Shown piece by piece: positions 1 through 6,169 of a stretch of DNA of 11,834 nt. The stretch spans positions 1-11,834 of the forward strand of contig CACYDD010000008.1 in assembly GCA_902773065.1 (NCBI GenBank), written 5' to 3'. A program made the position numbers and the translations under genes. Origin of the DNA: an uncultured Ruminococcus sp. (GTDB lineage Bacteria; Bacillota; Clostridia; Oscillospirales; Acutalibacteraceae). The notes below the pieces were generated by a model that saw only the letters and a list, made by a program, of their open reading frames with translations, was not told the origin of the DNA and searched no databases. Position 1 is the first letter of the stretch, and every line of letters starts with the position of its first letter.

Positions 1-24
1 AACAGATTCATTAACCCAATACAT
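1..24 (-). CDS. Start of an unidentified gene running off the left edge
   Basis: Only eight codons are inside the window, starting with an ATG at 24-22 and reading MYWVNESV. The start is credible because an AAAGGA ribosome binding site lies about 9 nt upstream of it, and a consensus promoter with an extended -10 lies about 55 nt upstream. The gene follows the mltG terminator on the same strand, so it begins a new transcription unit. Eight residues are far too few to name a family. Confidence 0.6.
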
Positions 25-55
25 AATATTCTTTCCTTTCAAAAGACATAAAATC

Positions 56-74
56 AGCTGTTTCTGCAACAGCT
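56..74 (-). promoter_or_regulatory. Hairpin or operator at the expected transcript start
   Basis: A perfect 7-bp inverted repeat, AGCTGTT and AACAGCT, is separated by 5 nt. It begins about 6 nt downstream of the -10 box, so it would be either a stem at the extreme 5' end of the mRNA or a dyad operator overlapping the start site. The sequence alone does not decide between the two. Confidence 0.45.
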
Positions 75-79
75 TTATC

Positions 80-108
80 ATTATAGCATATTTTTTCATA
101 AAAATCAA
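80..108 (-). promoter_or_regulatory. Sigma-A promoter with extended -10 for the left-edge gene
   Basis: On the minus strand there is a TTGATT -35 (103-108), a 17-bp spacer (86-102) and a perfect TATAAT -10 (80-85). TGC immediately precedes the -10, which gives the extended TGn form. The flanks are very A/T-rich. The transcript should start near 74-73. Nothing else in the 1-220 gap resembles a gene. Confidence 0.85.
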
Positions 109-190
109 GGGTTATTTTCTTATTTTTTGTATATTCTTACAAAACCGTCATTTTTGTTTAATGAAAATTGATGTGATTCAAGATTGAACA

Positions 191-218
191 CTAATCCCTC
201 ACCACTAATCACTAATCA
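191..218. repeat. 7-bp periodic repeat array (CTAATCA type)
   Basis: Four consecutive 7-bp units: CTAATCC at 191-197, a degenerate CTCACCA at 198-204, then CTAATCA at 205-211 and again at 212-218, followed by a further CTAA. It sits directly beyond the mltG terminator and shares its period, but not its sequence, with arrays in other gaps of the window. Confidence 0.7.
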
Positions 219-220
219 CT

Positions 221-260
221 AAAACTGCCGCACAACCGTATAAAACGCTGTGCGGCAGTT
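221..260 (-). terminator. Intrinsic terminator of mltG
   Basis: A perfect 12-bp inverted repeat (AACTGCCGCACA at 223-234, TGTGCGGCAGTT at 249-260) has a 14-nt loop and is followed on the minus strand by TTTT. It lies about 20 nt past the mltG stop. The U tract is short, but the G+C-rich stem is strong. It should end the DJ-1, cyclo-ligase and mltG transcript. Confidence 0.8.
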
Positions 261-279
261 GCTGTCATGTAATTAAATA

Positions 280-1734
280 TCAGATCAAACCGGCTTTTTC
301 CTGGTTCTTGATATGCTGGTCATTTGTCTTTGCATAATATGCAACAGCAGGCTCTGTTGAAGTAGCAGCCTTATGACAGAAGTAATAGTAATCTGTCTTA
401 TCGGGATTCAAAGCTGCCTTGATGGCTTCAATACCCGGGTTACAGATCGGACCTGCGGGCAGACCTTTAATTTTATAGGTACTGTACGTACTGGTAAAAG
501 TACTTCTGATAGAAGCAGGAACCTGACTTTGGGATTTATAAGGATAGAATTCTGTTGAGTCAAGCTGCAGCATATCCAGACCTGTTTCCCCTTTTTTATT
601 CTTTCCGTCTGTTTCAGCAGTATCCAGTCGGTTGTGAATAATTGAAGAGATAACATACATATCATCTGCATCGGCTGCCTCTGCCTGAATCAGTGATGCC
701 ATGGTAATCACTTCTTCCATCGACATACCAAGTTCCTTTGCTCTGTCTTCAAGGAGTGTCTTTTTTTCGTTCTTTTCAAAACGATATTTCGTCAGATAAA
801 GCTTGCGGCGGTAGTTGGAAAGGAACTTTCTCATTACTGAACTCGGGTCTTCGCCGACATAGAAATCATAGGTATCGGGGAACAGATAGCCCTCGAGACG
901 ATAATATCTCTGACCGGAATTGGTAATGCCCTTAAGGAATTCGTAATCCTCATCAAATTCTGTGGAATTGCACTTTTTAATAAATGCCTCTGCGGAACAA
1001 ACCTTTCCATCTTCGAGGAGCTGTGCAAAATCATTAACAGTAATACCCTCTCTGAATTGTATTGTCACGACATCGGTTCTGTTCATATCAGACTGCATAT
1101 AGTTGATGATCGCCTGATAATCCTTGTTGGTTTCAATATCAAATGTACCCTGGGTAAAGCCAGATGTTGACTTTGTGACCCATGCATAAAGCTTAAAGAA
1201 ATTTTTATTATTGATTACTTTGTTTTTGGACAGTATCTCTGTGATCTGATCAATATTCGCATTTTTAGGAATGGTAATAGAGACGCTTTTTTCCTCTTCA
1301 CGTCCGACAGCCAGCATATCGTCAACGCCTACCATAATGTATTCGCCGATCATGATAGAAACGAAGAAAACCATAATGATCCAGATCGTGCGGAAAATGA
1401 TCCTGTTTTTCTTTGCTTTTATGCGGCGGCGTTTCTTGTCGTAACGCTTTGCTGCTCTCAGTTCAGACTTATTCAGCACCTCTTCTGTATCATCATAAAG
1501 ATCGTCGCTGTAGCTTGTGATGTCACTTCCGCCGTCCGTATATGTTCCTATATTTTCGTATGAATCGGATTCATCAACAAAATTCTGATTTCCGCTGTCA
1601 AGCTCGGAGGGGGCATCTGCCGGAGCATTATCTGACACCGCTGCAGGTTCATCAGAAAAATCATCAAGATTTCCGAAATTGATTTTAAAGCCCTCTATTT
1701 TTTCCTTTCTTTTCTGTTCAAGCTCATCATTCAT
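280..1734 (-). CDS. mltG: Endolytic murein transglycosylase MltG
   Basis: MltG is a membrane-anchored YceG-family lytic transglycosylase that cleaves nascent peptidoglycan strands and is thought to set glycan chain length. The 484-aa protein has an acidic, serine-rich cytoplasmic segment (about 1-90), a basic stretch (about 96-111), one membrane helix (about 112-136) and the extracellular YceG domain. Family landmarks are EGYLFPDTY (281-289), ITMASLIQAEA (343-353), LQLDST (389-394) and KGLPAGPICNPG (423-434). By comparison with E. coli MltG recalled from memory, E352 is the catalytic glutamate; the other glutamate of the usual E-x-E is Q350 here. The AAGGGG ribosome binding site lies just past the upstream cyclo-ligase stop, with 17 nt between the genes, so it is the last gene of a three-gene unit. 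The long acidic N-terminus is the main departure from the short E. coli form. Confidence 0.95.
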   Translation of the reverse strand: MNDELEQKRKEKIEGFKINFGNLDDFSDEPAAVSDNAPADAPSELDSGNQNFVDESDSYENIGTYTDGGSDITSYSDDLYDDTEEVLNKSELRAAKRYDKKRRRIKAKKNRIIFRTIWIIMVFFVSIMIGEYIMVGVDDMLAVGREEEKSVSITIPKNANIDQITEILSKNKVINNKNFFKLYAWVTKSTSGFTQGTFDIETNKDYQAIINYMQSDMNRTDVVTIQFREGITVNDFAQLLEDGKVCSAEAFIKKCNSTEFDEDYEFLKGITNSGQRYYRLEGYLFPDTYDFYVGEDPSSVMRKFLSNYRRKLYLTKYRFEKNEKKTLLEDRAKELGMSMEEVITMASLIQAEAADADDMYVISSIIHNRLDTAETDGKNKKGETGLDMLQLDSTEFYPYKSQSQVPASIRSTFTSTYSTYKIKGLPAGPICNPGIEAIKAALNPDKTDYYYFCHKAATSTEPAVAYYAKTNDQHIKNQEKAGLI

Positions 1735-1751
1735 AAAATGAACCCCTTCCT

Positions 1752-2321
1752 TTAAAAATACAGAATACTGTTTTCGGTAATGATACAGTCCATTACTGCA
1801 TCATGCTGTTCATAAGGTATTTGATCAAACATACAACATTCATAGCACAGTCCTGCCGTATATCCGCCGAATTGCTCCAGAAACCTGTCATAGTAGCCTT
1901 TCCCGAAACCGAGCCGCCTGCCGCCCATGTCAAACGCAAGTCCGGGCACAATGCAAAGACCGCTGCTGAAATCCGTAACCAGACATTCCTCTTTGACCTC
2001 GGGTTCAAAAATCCCGTAACTGCCCTTTGTCAGTTCACTGCGGCTTTGAATGGAAAAAAACTCCATTTCATTTGTACCATTTACACATTTCGGCACAGCA
2101 ACTGTCATTCCCTTTTCCAGCGCATAATCGATCACACTTTCAGTATTGACCTCCAATGCAGAAGATGATACATAGCAAAACAGAATTTCCGGCTTGATTT
2201 CCTCCATCAGCTTTGCTGCACTGCGAAAGATCCGCCTGTCGGCTTCAAACCTTTGTGCTTTATCCATAGCGTCACGTCTGTTTTTACATTCTGTCCTGAG
2301 CTGCTTTTTATGTTCTTTCAT
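1752..2321 (-). CDS. 5-formyltetrahydrofolate cyclo-ligase
   Basis: This enzyme (MTHFS, YgfA/YqgN family) converts 5-formyltetrahydrofolate to 5,10-methenyltetrahydrofolate using ATP, returning a storage or by-product folate to one-carbon metabolism in the cytoplasm. At 189 aa it has the usual family length. The N-terminus carries the basic segment KKQLRTECKNRR, and the signature VPGLAFDMGGRRLGFGKGYY (125-144, continuing DRF) is the phosphate- and substrate-binding region. Its ATG overlaps the stop of the upstream DJ-1 gene by 4 bp (ATGA). No strong ribosome binding site is visible, so translation is probably coupled. The gene is followed after 17 nt by mltG. The family call is firm. The link to the neighbours looks like operon convenience rather than a shared pathway. 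Confidence 0.95.
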   Translation of the reverse strand: MKEHKKQLRTECKNRRDAMDKAQRFEADRRIFRSAAKLMEEIKPEILFCYVSSSALEVNTESVIDYALEKGMTVAVPKCVNGTNEMEFFSIQSRSELTKGSYGIFEPEVKEECLVTDFSSGLCIVPGLAFDMGGRRLGFGKGYYDRFLEQFGGYTAGLCYECCMFDQIPYEQHDAVMDCIITENSILYF

Positions 2322-2860
2322 ATTCTGCTTTGTATGGCACTGTGAACCTTTTCGGCTGTTTCTTTGCCTTTGAGTACTTCAAGCAGCTTCAAAGCAAACT
2401 CAGCCGACACACCCATACCTCTTGCAGTAACGATCAGACCGTCATGCTCCACAAAACTGTTGTCATACACAGCACCGTCAAGTTCTTTTTCAAAACCCGG
2501 GAATGCTGTTGCTTTTTTGCCTTTTAATAAACCTAAATGACCAAGTATGGAAGGTGCTGCACAAATCGCACCGATCAATCTATCATTCTCCGCACAATAT
2601 TTCACTGTGCTGATAACTGTTTCATTCTTTTCCAGATTCAATGTTCCCGGCATACCGCCCGGCAGAACGACTGCTTCGATATTATCGGTTTTCACCTCAT
2701 CGATCGTAAGATCCGCTGTTACAGGAATACCGTGTGAGCTTGTAATTGTTTTGTCGCCCACACCGACAGTCTGCACTTCAACGCCGCCTCTTCTCAGAAT
2801 ATCCACAGGTGTCAGTGCTTCTATTGTTTCAAAGCCTTCTGCCAAAAAAACATATACCAT
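2318..2860 (-). CDS. DJ-1/PfpI (YajL/ThiJ-like) family protein
   Basis: The protein belongs to the DJ-1/PfpI superfamily of small cytoplasmic flavodoxin-like proteins built around a reactive cysteine. Reported roles include oxidative-stress protection and a debated deglycase activity. With the start chosen here it has 180 aa. The nucleophile elbow is AICAAPS with C100, the acidic partner is probably E14 in GFETIEA, and the C-terminal DGLIVTARG (140-148) matches the DJ-1 branch. A longer reading from 2902 is rejected: that ATG lies between the -35 and -10 boxes, whereas the ATG at 2860 has GGAGG 8 nt upstream and a transcript start near 2884. It is the first gene of the unit with the cyclo-ligase and mltG. 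The substrate cannot be told from sequence. Confidence 0.93.
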   Translation of the reverse strand: MVYVFLAEGFETIEALTPVDILRRGGVEVQTVGVGDKTITSSHGIPVTADLTIDEVKTDNIEAVVLPGGMPGTLNLEKNETVISTVKYCAENDRLIGAICAAPSILGHLGLLKGKKATAFPGFEKELDGAVYDNSFVEHDGLIVTARGMGVSAEFALKLLEVLKGKETAEKVHSAIQSRI

Positions 2861-2890
2861 TTCAGTTTCCTCCCTTAAAAATCTATCTCC

Positions 2891-2919
2891 ATTATATCCC
2901 ATTCTCCCACAAATTGCAA
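2891..2919 (-). promoter_or_regulatory. Sigma-A promoter of the DJ-1, cyclo-ligase and mltG unit
   Basis: Minus-strand TTGCAA -35 (2914-2919), exact 17-bp spacer (2897-2913), perfect TATAAT -10 (2891-2896). The predicted start near 2884 leaves a leader of about 24 nt with GGAGG in front of the ATG at 2860. Confidence 0.85.
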
Positions 2920-3006
2920 GCCGGCGAGGCGCACCACGTGCGCAGGGAATTCGCGCAGTCGCTACCCTTCGGTCGCTCTGAATGAAGAAAGATTAGTTTA
3001 TCGCCG
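2920..3006. repeat. G+C-rich intergenic element with nested inverted repeats
   Basis: This patch between rlmH and the DJ-1 promoter is clearly richer in G+C than its surroundings (41 of 58 bases at 2921-2978). CGGCGA (2922-2927) can pair with TCGCCG (3001-3006) as an outer stem. Inside, GCGCAC-CAC-GTGCGC (2929-2943) is a perfect hairpin, and TGCGC (2939-2943) can instead pair with GCGCA (2953-2957). No credible reading frame or U tract is seen. It could be a dispersed REP/MITE-like element or a structured RNA. I cannot tell which from one copy. Confidence 0.45.
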
Positions 3007-3029
3007 CGCTTCGAGTTGATATGCCAACC

Positions 3030-3050
3030 ATTGTACATTGCACATTATTT
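3030..3050. repeat. Short 7-bp periodic stretch (ATTGNAC type)
   Basis: ATTGTAC (3030-3036) and ATTGCAC (3037-3043), then a partial ATTATTT (3044-3050). The third unit covers the rlmH stop codon (3047-3045). With only two good units this is the weakest of the window's four heptamer stretches. Confidence 0.4.
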
Positions 3051-3527
3051 ATGGTATTTGCCGCCGGAATTGATCTGGAAGGCACGGTAGATTTGTTCGC
3101 AGAGCATGACACGGGCAAGCTGGTGAGGGAAAGTCATTTTGGACATCGAGAGCCTGACAGAAGCTGTTTGTTTGACAGCATCCGAAAGTCCCCATGAGCC
3201 GCCTATCATAAAAGCAATATGCCCTGTTCCCTCTGTCGCTGTGTCTGCAAAGGTATCTGCAAGCTGCTCAGAGCTGTATAGTTTTCCCTCAATACACATA
3301 GCAGCAACTTTTGCACCCTTCGGCAATTTGGAAAGGATTCTTTCTCCCTCTTTGCGGACGGTGTTGTTAATTTGTGCCTGAGAAGGATTATCGGGAAGTT
3401 TTTCCTCATCAACCTCGATAATTGAAAAATCCGCATAGCGTTTCATTCGTTTTGCATATTCTGCACAGGCTTCACGCCAATAACTTTCTTTTAATTTTCC
3501 CACGCATATAATGGTTACTTTTAACAT
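3045..3527 (-). CDS. rlmH: 23S rRNA (pseudouridine1915-N3)-methyltransferase RlmH
   Basis: RlmH is a small SPOUT-fold methyltransferase that uses S-adenosylmethionine to methylate pseudouridine 1915 in helix 69 of 23S rRNA on assembled 70S ribosomes. The protein is 160 aa, the normal family size. The N-terminal strand MLKVTIICVGKLKESYW, the cofactor-loop motif GGSWGLSD (109-116), the trefoil-knot helix MTFPHQLARVMLCEQIYRAF (131-150) and the C-terminal YHK are all diagnostic. The tryptophan in GGSWG is where leucine is common and is probably neutral. It starts 7 nt after the yycJ stop with only a weak AGG-type site, so translation is likely coupled to yycJ. I see no clear terminator beyond it. 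Confidence 0.96.
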   Translation of the reverse strand: MLKVTIICVGKLKESYWREACAEYAKRMKRYADFSIIEVDEEKLPDNPSQAQINNTVRKEGERILSKLPKGAKVAAMCIEGKLYSSEQLADTFADTATEGTGHIAFMIGGSWGLSDAVKQTASVRLSMSKMTFPHQLARVMLCEQIYRAFQINSGGKYHK

Positions 3528-3534
3528 AATATAC

Positions 3535-4323
3535 CTAATAAATCATGGCGGCATTATCCTTTTCAGCCGCTACAGTCAACATAAAATCAATGTTCTGCTT
3601 CATTTTGTTTTCGGTCAATGCACAGATTGCTGTCTGCTTGGCAAGATAGGGAATATTATTTTCCCTGCTCAGATGTGCCAGCACAAATCTTGTTGTTCCG
3701 CTTTTTACAAGCCCGACAAGCTTTTCCGCACAGGTATCGTTTGACAAATGCCCGATATCCGAAAGAATCCGCTTTTTTAATATGTAAGGATAATCGCCGT
3801 TTTCGAGCATACGAACATCGTGGTTGGATTCAATCACAACCGTATCACAGCCCCACAAAGCCTCTGACATACTGTCTGTGATATATCCTGTATCGGTTGC
3901 AAATGCAGTTTTTCTGCCGTCAGAGGTTTCCACAACATAACCGAAGCCCTCTGCACAATCATGAGATATACGGAACGGCTTGATTTTCATATCATCTGTT
4001 TCCATACCGCCGAGTGTGATCGGTGCAATATCAACCTTGTCGTTGATAAGCTCCTTTTCTCTCAGTGCTTCTATCGTACCACCCGACGCATACACTTTGA
4101 GCTTATGCCTTGTTGACAGCACTCTCAGTCCCTGCACATGATCGGTATGTTCGTGTGTAACGAAAATACTTTTTACATTTTTGATACTCAGTCCATTATC
4201 ACTAAGCGCATTTTCGATCTGCTTTGCACTTCTTCCTGCGTCGATCAGAATTCCGCTTTCAGCAGATCCTATATAATAACAGTTTCCCGAGCTTCCGCTG
4301 AAAAGCGGATATAATCTCGGCAT
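3535..4323 (-). CDS. yycJ: Metallo-beta-lactamase-fold hydrolase, YycJ/WalJ type
   Basis: A 262-aa MBL-fold protein of the YycJ/WalJ group, in which nuclease (5'-exonuclease) activity has been reported. In other Firmicutes it is often encoded beside walRK. The start LYPLFSGSSGNCYYIGS and ILIDAG are typical. The metal motif THEHTDH supplies H57, H59, D61 and H62; further ligand candidates are H121 (ISHDCAEGFGY), D144 (FATDTGY) and H217 (LAHLSREN). The ATG at 4323 is preceded by an AGGGGG site at 7-nt spacing. No walR or walK is in view; the partner here is rlmH, and yycJ beside rlmH is a familiar Firmicute arrangement. No convincing promoter was found upstream, although the murA terminator implies one. 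Confidence 0.88.
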   Translation of the reverse strand: MPRLYPLFSGSSGNCYYIGSAESGILIDAGRSAKQIENALSDNGLSIKNVKSIFVTHEHTDHVQGLRVLSTRHKLKVYASGGTIEALREKELINDKVDIAPITLGGMETDDMKIKPFRISHDCAEGFGYVVETSDGRKTAFATDTGYITDSMSEALWGCDTVVIESNHDVRMLENGDYPYILKKRILSDIGHLSNDTCAEKLVGLVKSGTTRFVLAHLSRENNIPYLAKQTAICALTENKMKQNIDFMLTVAAEKDNAAMIY

Positions 4324-4509
4324 AATGTTTCCCCCTATTGTTTCAATCCACGCCCGGTAATTTGACGGAGTACGACAGAAACTCTTTCAGTGTGTAGATT
4401 ACTTCTTATCAGCAGGGGATACCGATTCATCTCTCCGCCCGCTGCTGATGCTTGTTTGGTTTGAATCCCGCCACTTATCAGAAGCAGGGGACTCTTTGTT
4501 TTCTTGTTC
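4324..4509 (-). other. Repeat-containing leader region upstream of yycJ
   Basis: On the minus strand TCCCCTGC-TTC-TGATAAG (4491-4474) recurs as TCCCCTGCTGATAAG (4419-4405). Between the copies, ATCAGCAG (4449-4442) pairs perfectly with CTGCTGAT (4415-4408), extended by GGG:CCC across a one-base bulge. The same middle segment could pair, less well, with the first copy. A 66-codon open frame crosses this region but begins inside the murA terminator and resembles no family I know. No consensus promoter is visible. It may be a structured leader or a dispersed repeat. Confidence 0.35.
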
Positions 4510-4543
4510 AAAAAGGGGGAAGCAACGCATTGCAAGCTTCCCC
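4510..4543 (-). terminator. Intrinsic terminator of murA
   Basis: GGGGAAGC (4516-4523) and GCTTCCCC (4536-4543) form a perfect 8-bp stem with a 12-nt loop. On the minus strand it is followed by C and then TTTTT (4514-4510). It begins 12 nt after the murA stop codon. Confidence 0.88.
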
Positions 4544-4555
4544 GAAAGTCTGTTG

Positions 4556-5836
4556 TCAGGCTGTTTTCACTGTTGGGTCTTTGGTATAGACACGCTTGAT
4601 ATCTGCACCGAGAGCCGCAAATTTTTCCACTACATTCTCGTAGCCTCTTTCAATATGTCTGATATCCTCGATCTGCGTTGTACCTCTTGCACCGAGAGCC
4701 GCCACGATCATGGCAGCACCTGCACGCAGATCGGTTGCTTTCACAGGTACACCCTCCAACTGCGGAACGCCCTCGATCACCGCCTGCTTTCCGTCAACCT
4801 GTATCTGTGCACCCATTCTTCTCAGCTCATCAACATAGCGGAAACGGTTATCCCACACTGCTTCGTTTACAATGCTTGTTCCGTCCGCCATCGTAAGAAT
4901 TGCTGCGATCTGCGGCTGCATATCGGTCGGAAAACCCGGGTGCGGCATTGTCTTGACATTGCAGCGTCTGAGCCTTTCATTGCGTATCACTCTTACCGAA
5001 TCATCATATTCTTCAATGATAACACCCATTTCACGTAGCTTTGCGGTAATGGATTCAAGGTGCTTCGGAATCACGTTCTGCACGAGAACATCTCCGCCTG
5101 CACATGCTACCGCCGCCATATAAGTACCTGCTTCAATCTGGTCGGGAATGATCGAATACGTTGTTCCGTTGAGGTGCTTGACACCATTGACTTTAATAAC
5201 GTCCGTACCTGCACCTCTTACATCTGCACCCATGGAATTCAGGAAATTCGCAAGGTCTACAATATGCGGTTCTTTTGCCGCATTTTCTATGGTCGTTCTT
5301 CCCTCTGCCTTGACAGCCGCCAGCATGATATTGACAGTTGCCCCTACAGATACCACATCAAGATAGACATGACCGCCGACAAGCTTATCAGCCTTTACCT
5401 TGATCATACCGCTTTCCACAACATGAGAAGCACCGAGTATGCCGAAGCCTTTCAGGTGCTGATCGACAGGACGGACACCAAAATCACATCCGCCGGGCAA
5501 TGCTACTTCTGCTCTTGAATATTTGCCGAGAAGCGCACCCATCAGATAACTGGATGCTCTCATATGGCGAACCAGATCATAGGTAGCCACAGGTTCTCTG
5601 ATCCCTCTCGGATCAATTTCCAGAGTGGATTTATCCACTCTTCTGACTTTTGCGCCCATTTCCTGCAAAATAGCCGCAATCAGGTTCACATCCTGAATGT
5701 CAGGTGTATTTTCAATACGGCATACGCCGTCAGACAATATAACTGCAGGGATAATAGCTACTGCGGCATTTTTTGCACCGCTGATTTTTACCTGACCGTG
5801 AAGCCGGTTACCGCCATTAACTACGATTTTTTCCAA
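4556..5836 (-). CDS. murA: UDP-N-acetylglucosamine 1-carboxyvinyltransferase MurA
   Basis: MurA transfers enolpyruvate from phosphoenolpyruvate to UDP-GlcNAc, the first committed step of peptidoglycan synthesis, in the cytoplasm. The 426-aa length is normal. K22 in SGAKNAA, the catalytic-loop cysteine C117 in LPGGCDFGVRP and D305 in FPTDMQPQ are all present, so the enzyme should be active. The cysteine is the residue fosfomycin alkylates, and it is not replaced by aspartate. The start is TTG: an in-frame TGA sits two codons upstream, GGGAG lies about 10 nt upstream, and the first internal methionine is residue 60, well inside the fold. The gene has its own promoter far upstream and its own terminator, so it is probably monocistronic. 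Many Firmicutes carry a second MurA; whether this is MurA1 or MurA2 (MurZ) is not settled here. Confidence 0.96.
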   Translation of the reverse strand: MEKIVVNGGNRLHGQVKISGAKNAAVAIIPAVILSDGVCRIENTPDIQDVNLIAAILQEMGAKVRRVDKSTLEIDPRGIREPVATYDLVRHMRASSYLMGALLGKYSRAEVALPGGCDFGVRPVDQHLKGFGILGASHVVESGMIKVKADKLVGGHVYLDVVSVGATVNIMLAAVKAEGRTTIENAAKEPHIVDLANFLNSMGADVRGAGTDVIKVNGVKHLNGTTYSIIPDQIEAGTYMAAVACAGGDVLVQNVIPKHLESITAKLREMGVIIEEYDDSVRVIRNERLRRCNVKTMPHPGFPTDMQPQIAAILTMADGTSIVNEAVWDNRFRYVDELRRMGAQIQVDGKQAVIEGVPQLEGVPVKATDLRAGAAMIVAALGARGTTQIEDIRHIERGYENVVEKFAALGADIKRVYTKDPTVKTA

Positions 5837-5891
5837 ATCTCAACACTCCCAATTCCATTCGTATGAGTCTAAGAATCTGTCAATGAATATA

Positions 5892-5926
5892 GGATCCAGT
5901 GGTCAAGGGTCAGGATTCAGGTCTGC
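5892..5926. repeat. 7-bp periodic repeat array in the murA leader
   Basis: Five consecutive 7-bp units: GGATCCA (5892), GTGGTCA (5899), AGGGTCA (5906), GGATTCA (5913) and the degenerate GGTCTGC (5920). Their consensus is about RGGRTCA. The array lies inside the predicted murA 5' leader, ending about 55 nt from the start codon. Confidence 0.6.
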
Positions 5927-5981
5927 CCCTTCACTTTATCATTCACCGTATGTTCCTAATATTATCGTTAATACTCTCCAT

Positions 5982-6002
5982 AAAAATCGGATAACACCCG
6001 AT
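5982..6002 (-). promoter_or_regulatory. Small hairpin followed by a T run in the murA leader
   Basis: On the minus strand ATCGG-GTGTTAT-CCGAT (6002-5986) is followed directly by TTTT. The layout resembles an attenuator some 20 nt into the murA transcript. However, the stem is only 5 bp and no competing antiterminator is obvious, so this is tentative. Confidence 0.25.
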
Positions 6003-6029
6003 ATACCTACAATAAGTCATTCTTGAGTT

Positions 6030-6058
6030 ATCATAATACAAATTGCTCCGATTGTCAA
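6030..6058 (-). promoter_or_regulatory. murA: Consensus sigma-A promoter of murA
   Basis: Minus-strand perfect TTGACA -35 (6053-6058), exact 17-bp spacer (6036-6052), TATGAT -10 (6030-6035). The start near 6023 gives a leader of about 187 nt before the TTG at 5836. The 5837-6169 gap holds no gene, only this promoter, the leader elements and the palindrome listed separately. Confidence 0.88.
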
Positions 6059-6136
6059 TAAAAACCTTTTCCTACGATTGCATTTTCGGTAAAATACGGA
6101 AATTTCACCTTTAAAATGCCAAATATAAGAAATAAA

Positions 6137-6152
6137 TTATCATTAATGATAA
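6137..6152. promoter_or_regulatory. Perfect 16-bp A/T-rich palindrome
   Basis: TTATCATTAATGATAA is fully self-complementary. It lies 17 bp past the M18 peptidase stop and about 80 bp upstream of the murA -35. As RNA it would be a weak 6-bp A/U stem followed by a U-rich stretch, so it could be a poor terminator for the peptidase gene. As DNA it looks like a binding site for a dimeric regulator, though it does not match a Fur or PerR box cleanly. Confidence 0.4.
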
Positions 6153-6169
6153 CAGAATTATGGAACGAA

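Noticed and set aside
2929..2957. Intrinsic terminator of rlmH in the G+C-rich element
   Set aside because: The hairpins are strong but no T run follows on the minus strand, so intrinsic termination is not supported.
4440..4480. tRNA-like phrase GGGATTCAAACC on the minus strand
   Set aside because: It resembles a T-arm stretch, but no acceptor stem, anticodon arm or D-arm can be assembled around it.
4335..4535. 66-codon minus-strand open frame between murA and yycJ
   Set aside because: It begins inside the murA terminator hairpin, has no ribosome binding site, and its translation resembles no family I know. It is treated as part of a repeat-containing leader.
4448..5038. Long plus-strand open frame (196 codons) overlapping murA
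   Set aside because: It is a shadow of murA on the opposite strand, rich in cysteine and histidine as antisense frames often are, with no ribosome binding site or family resemblance.
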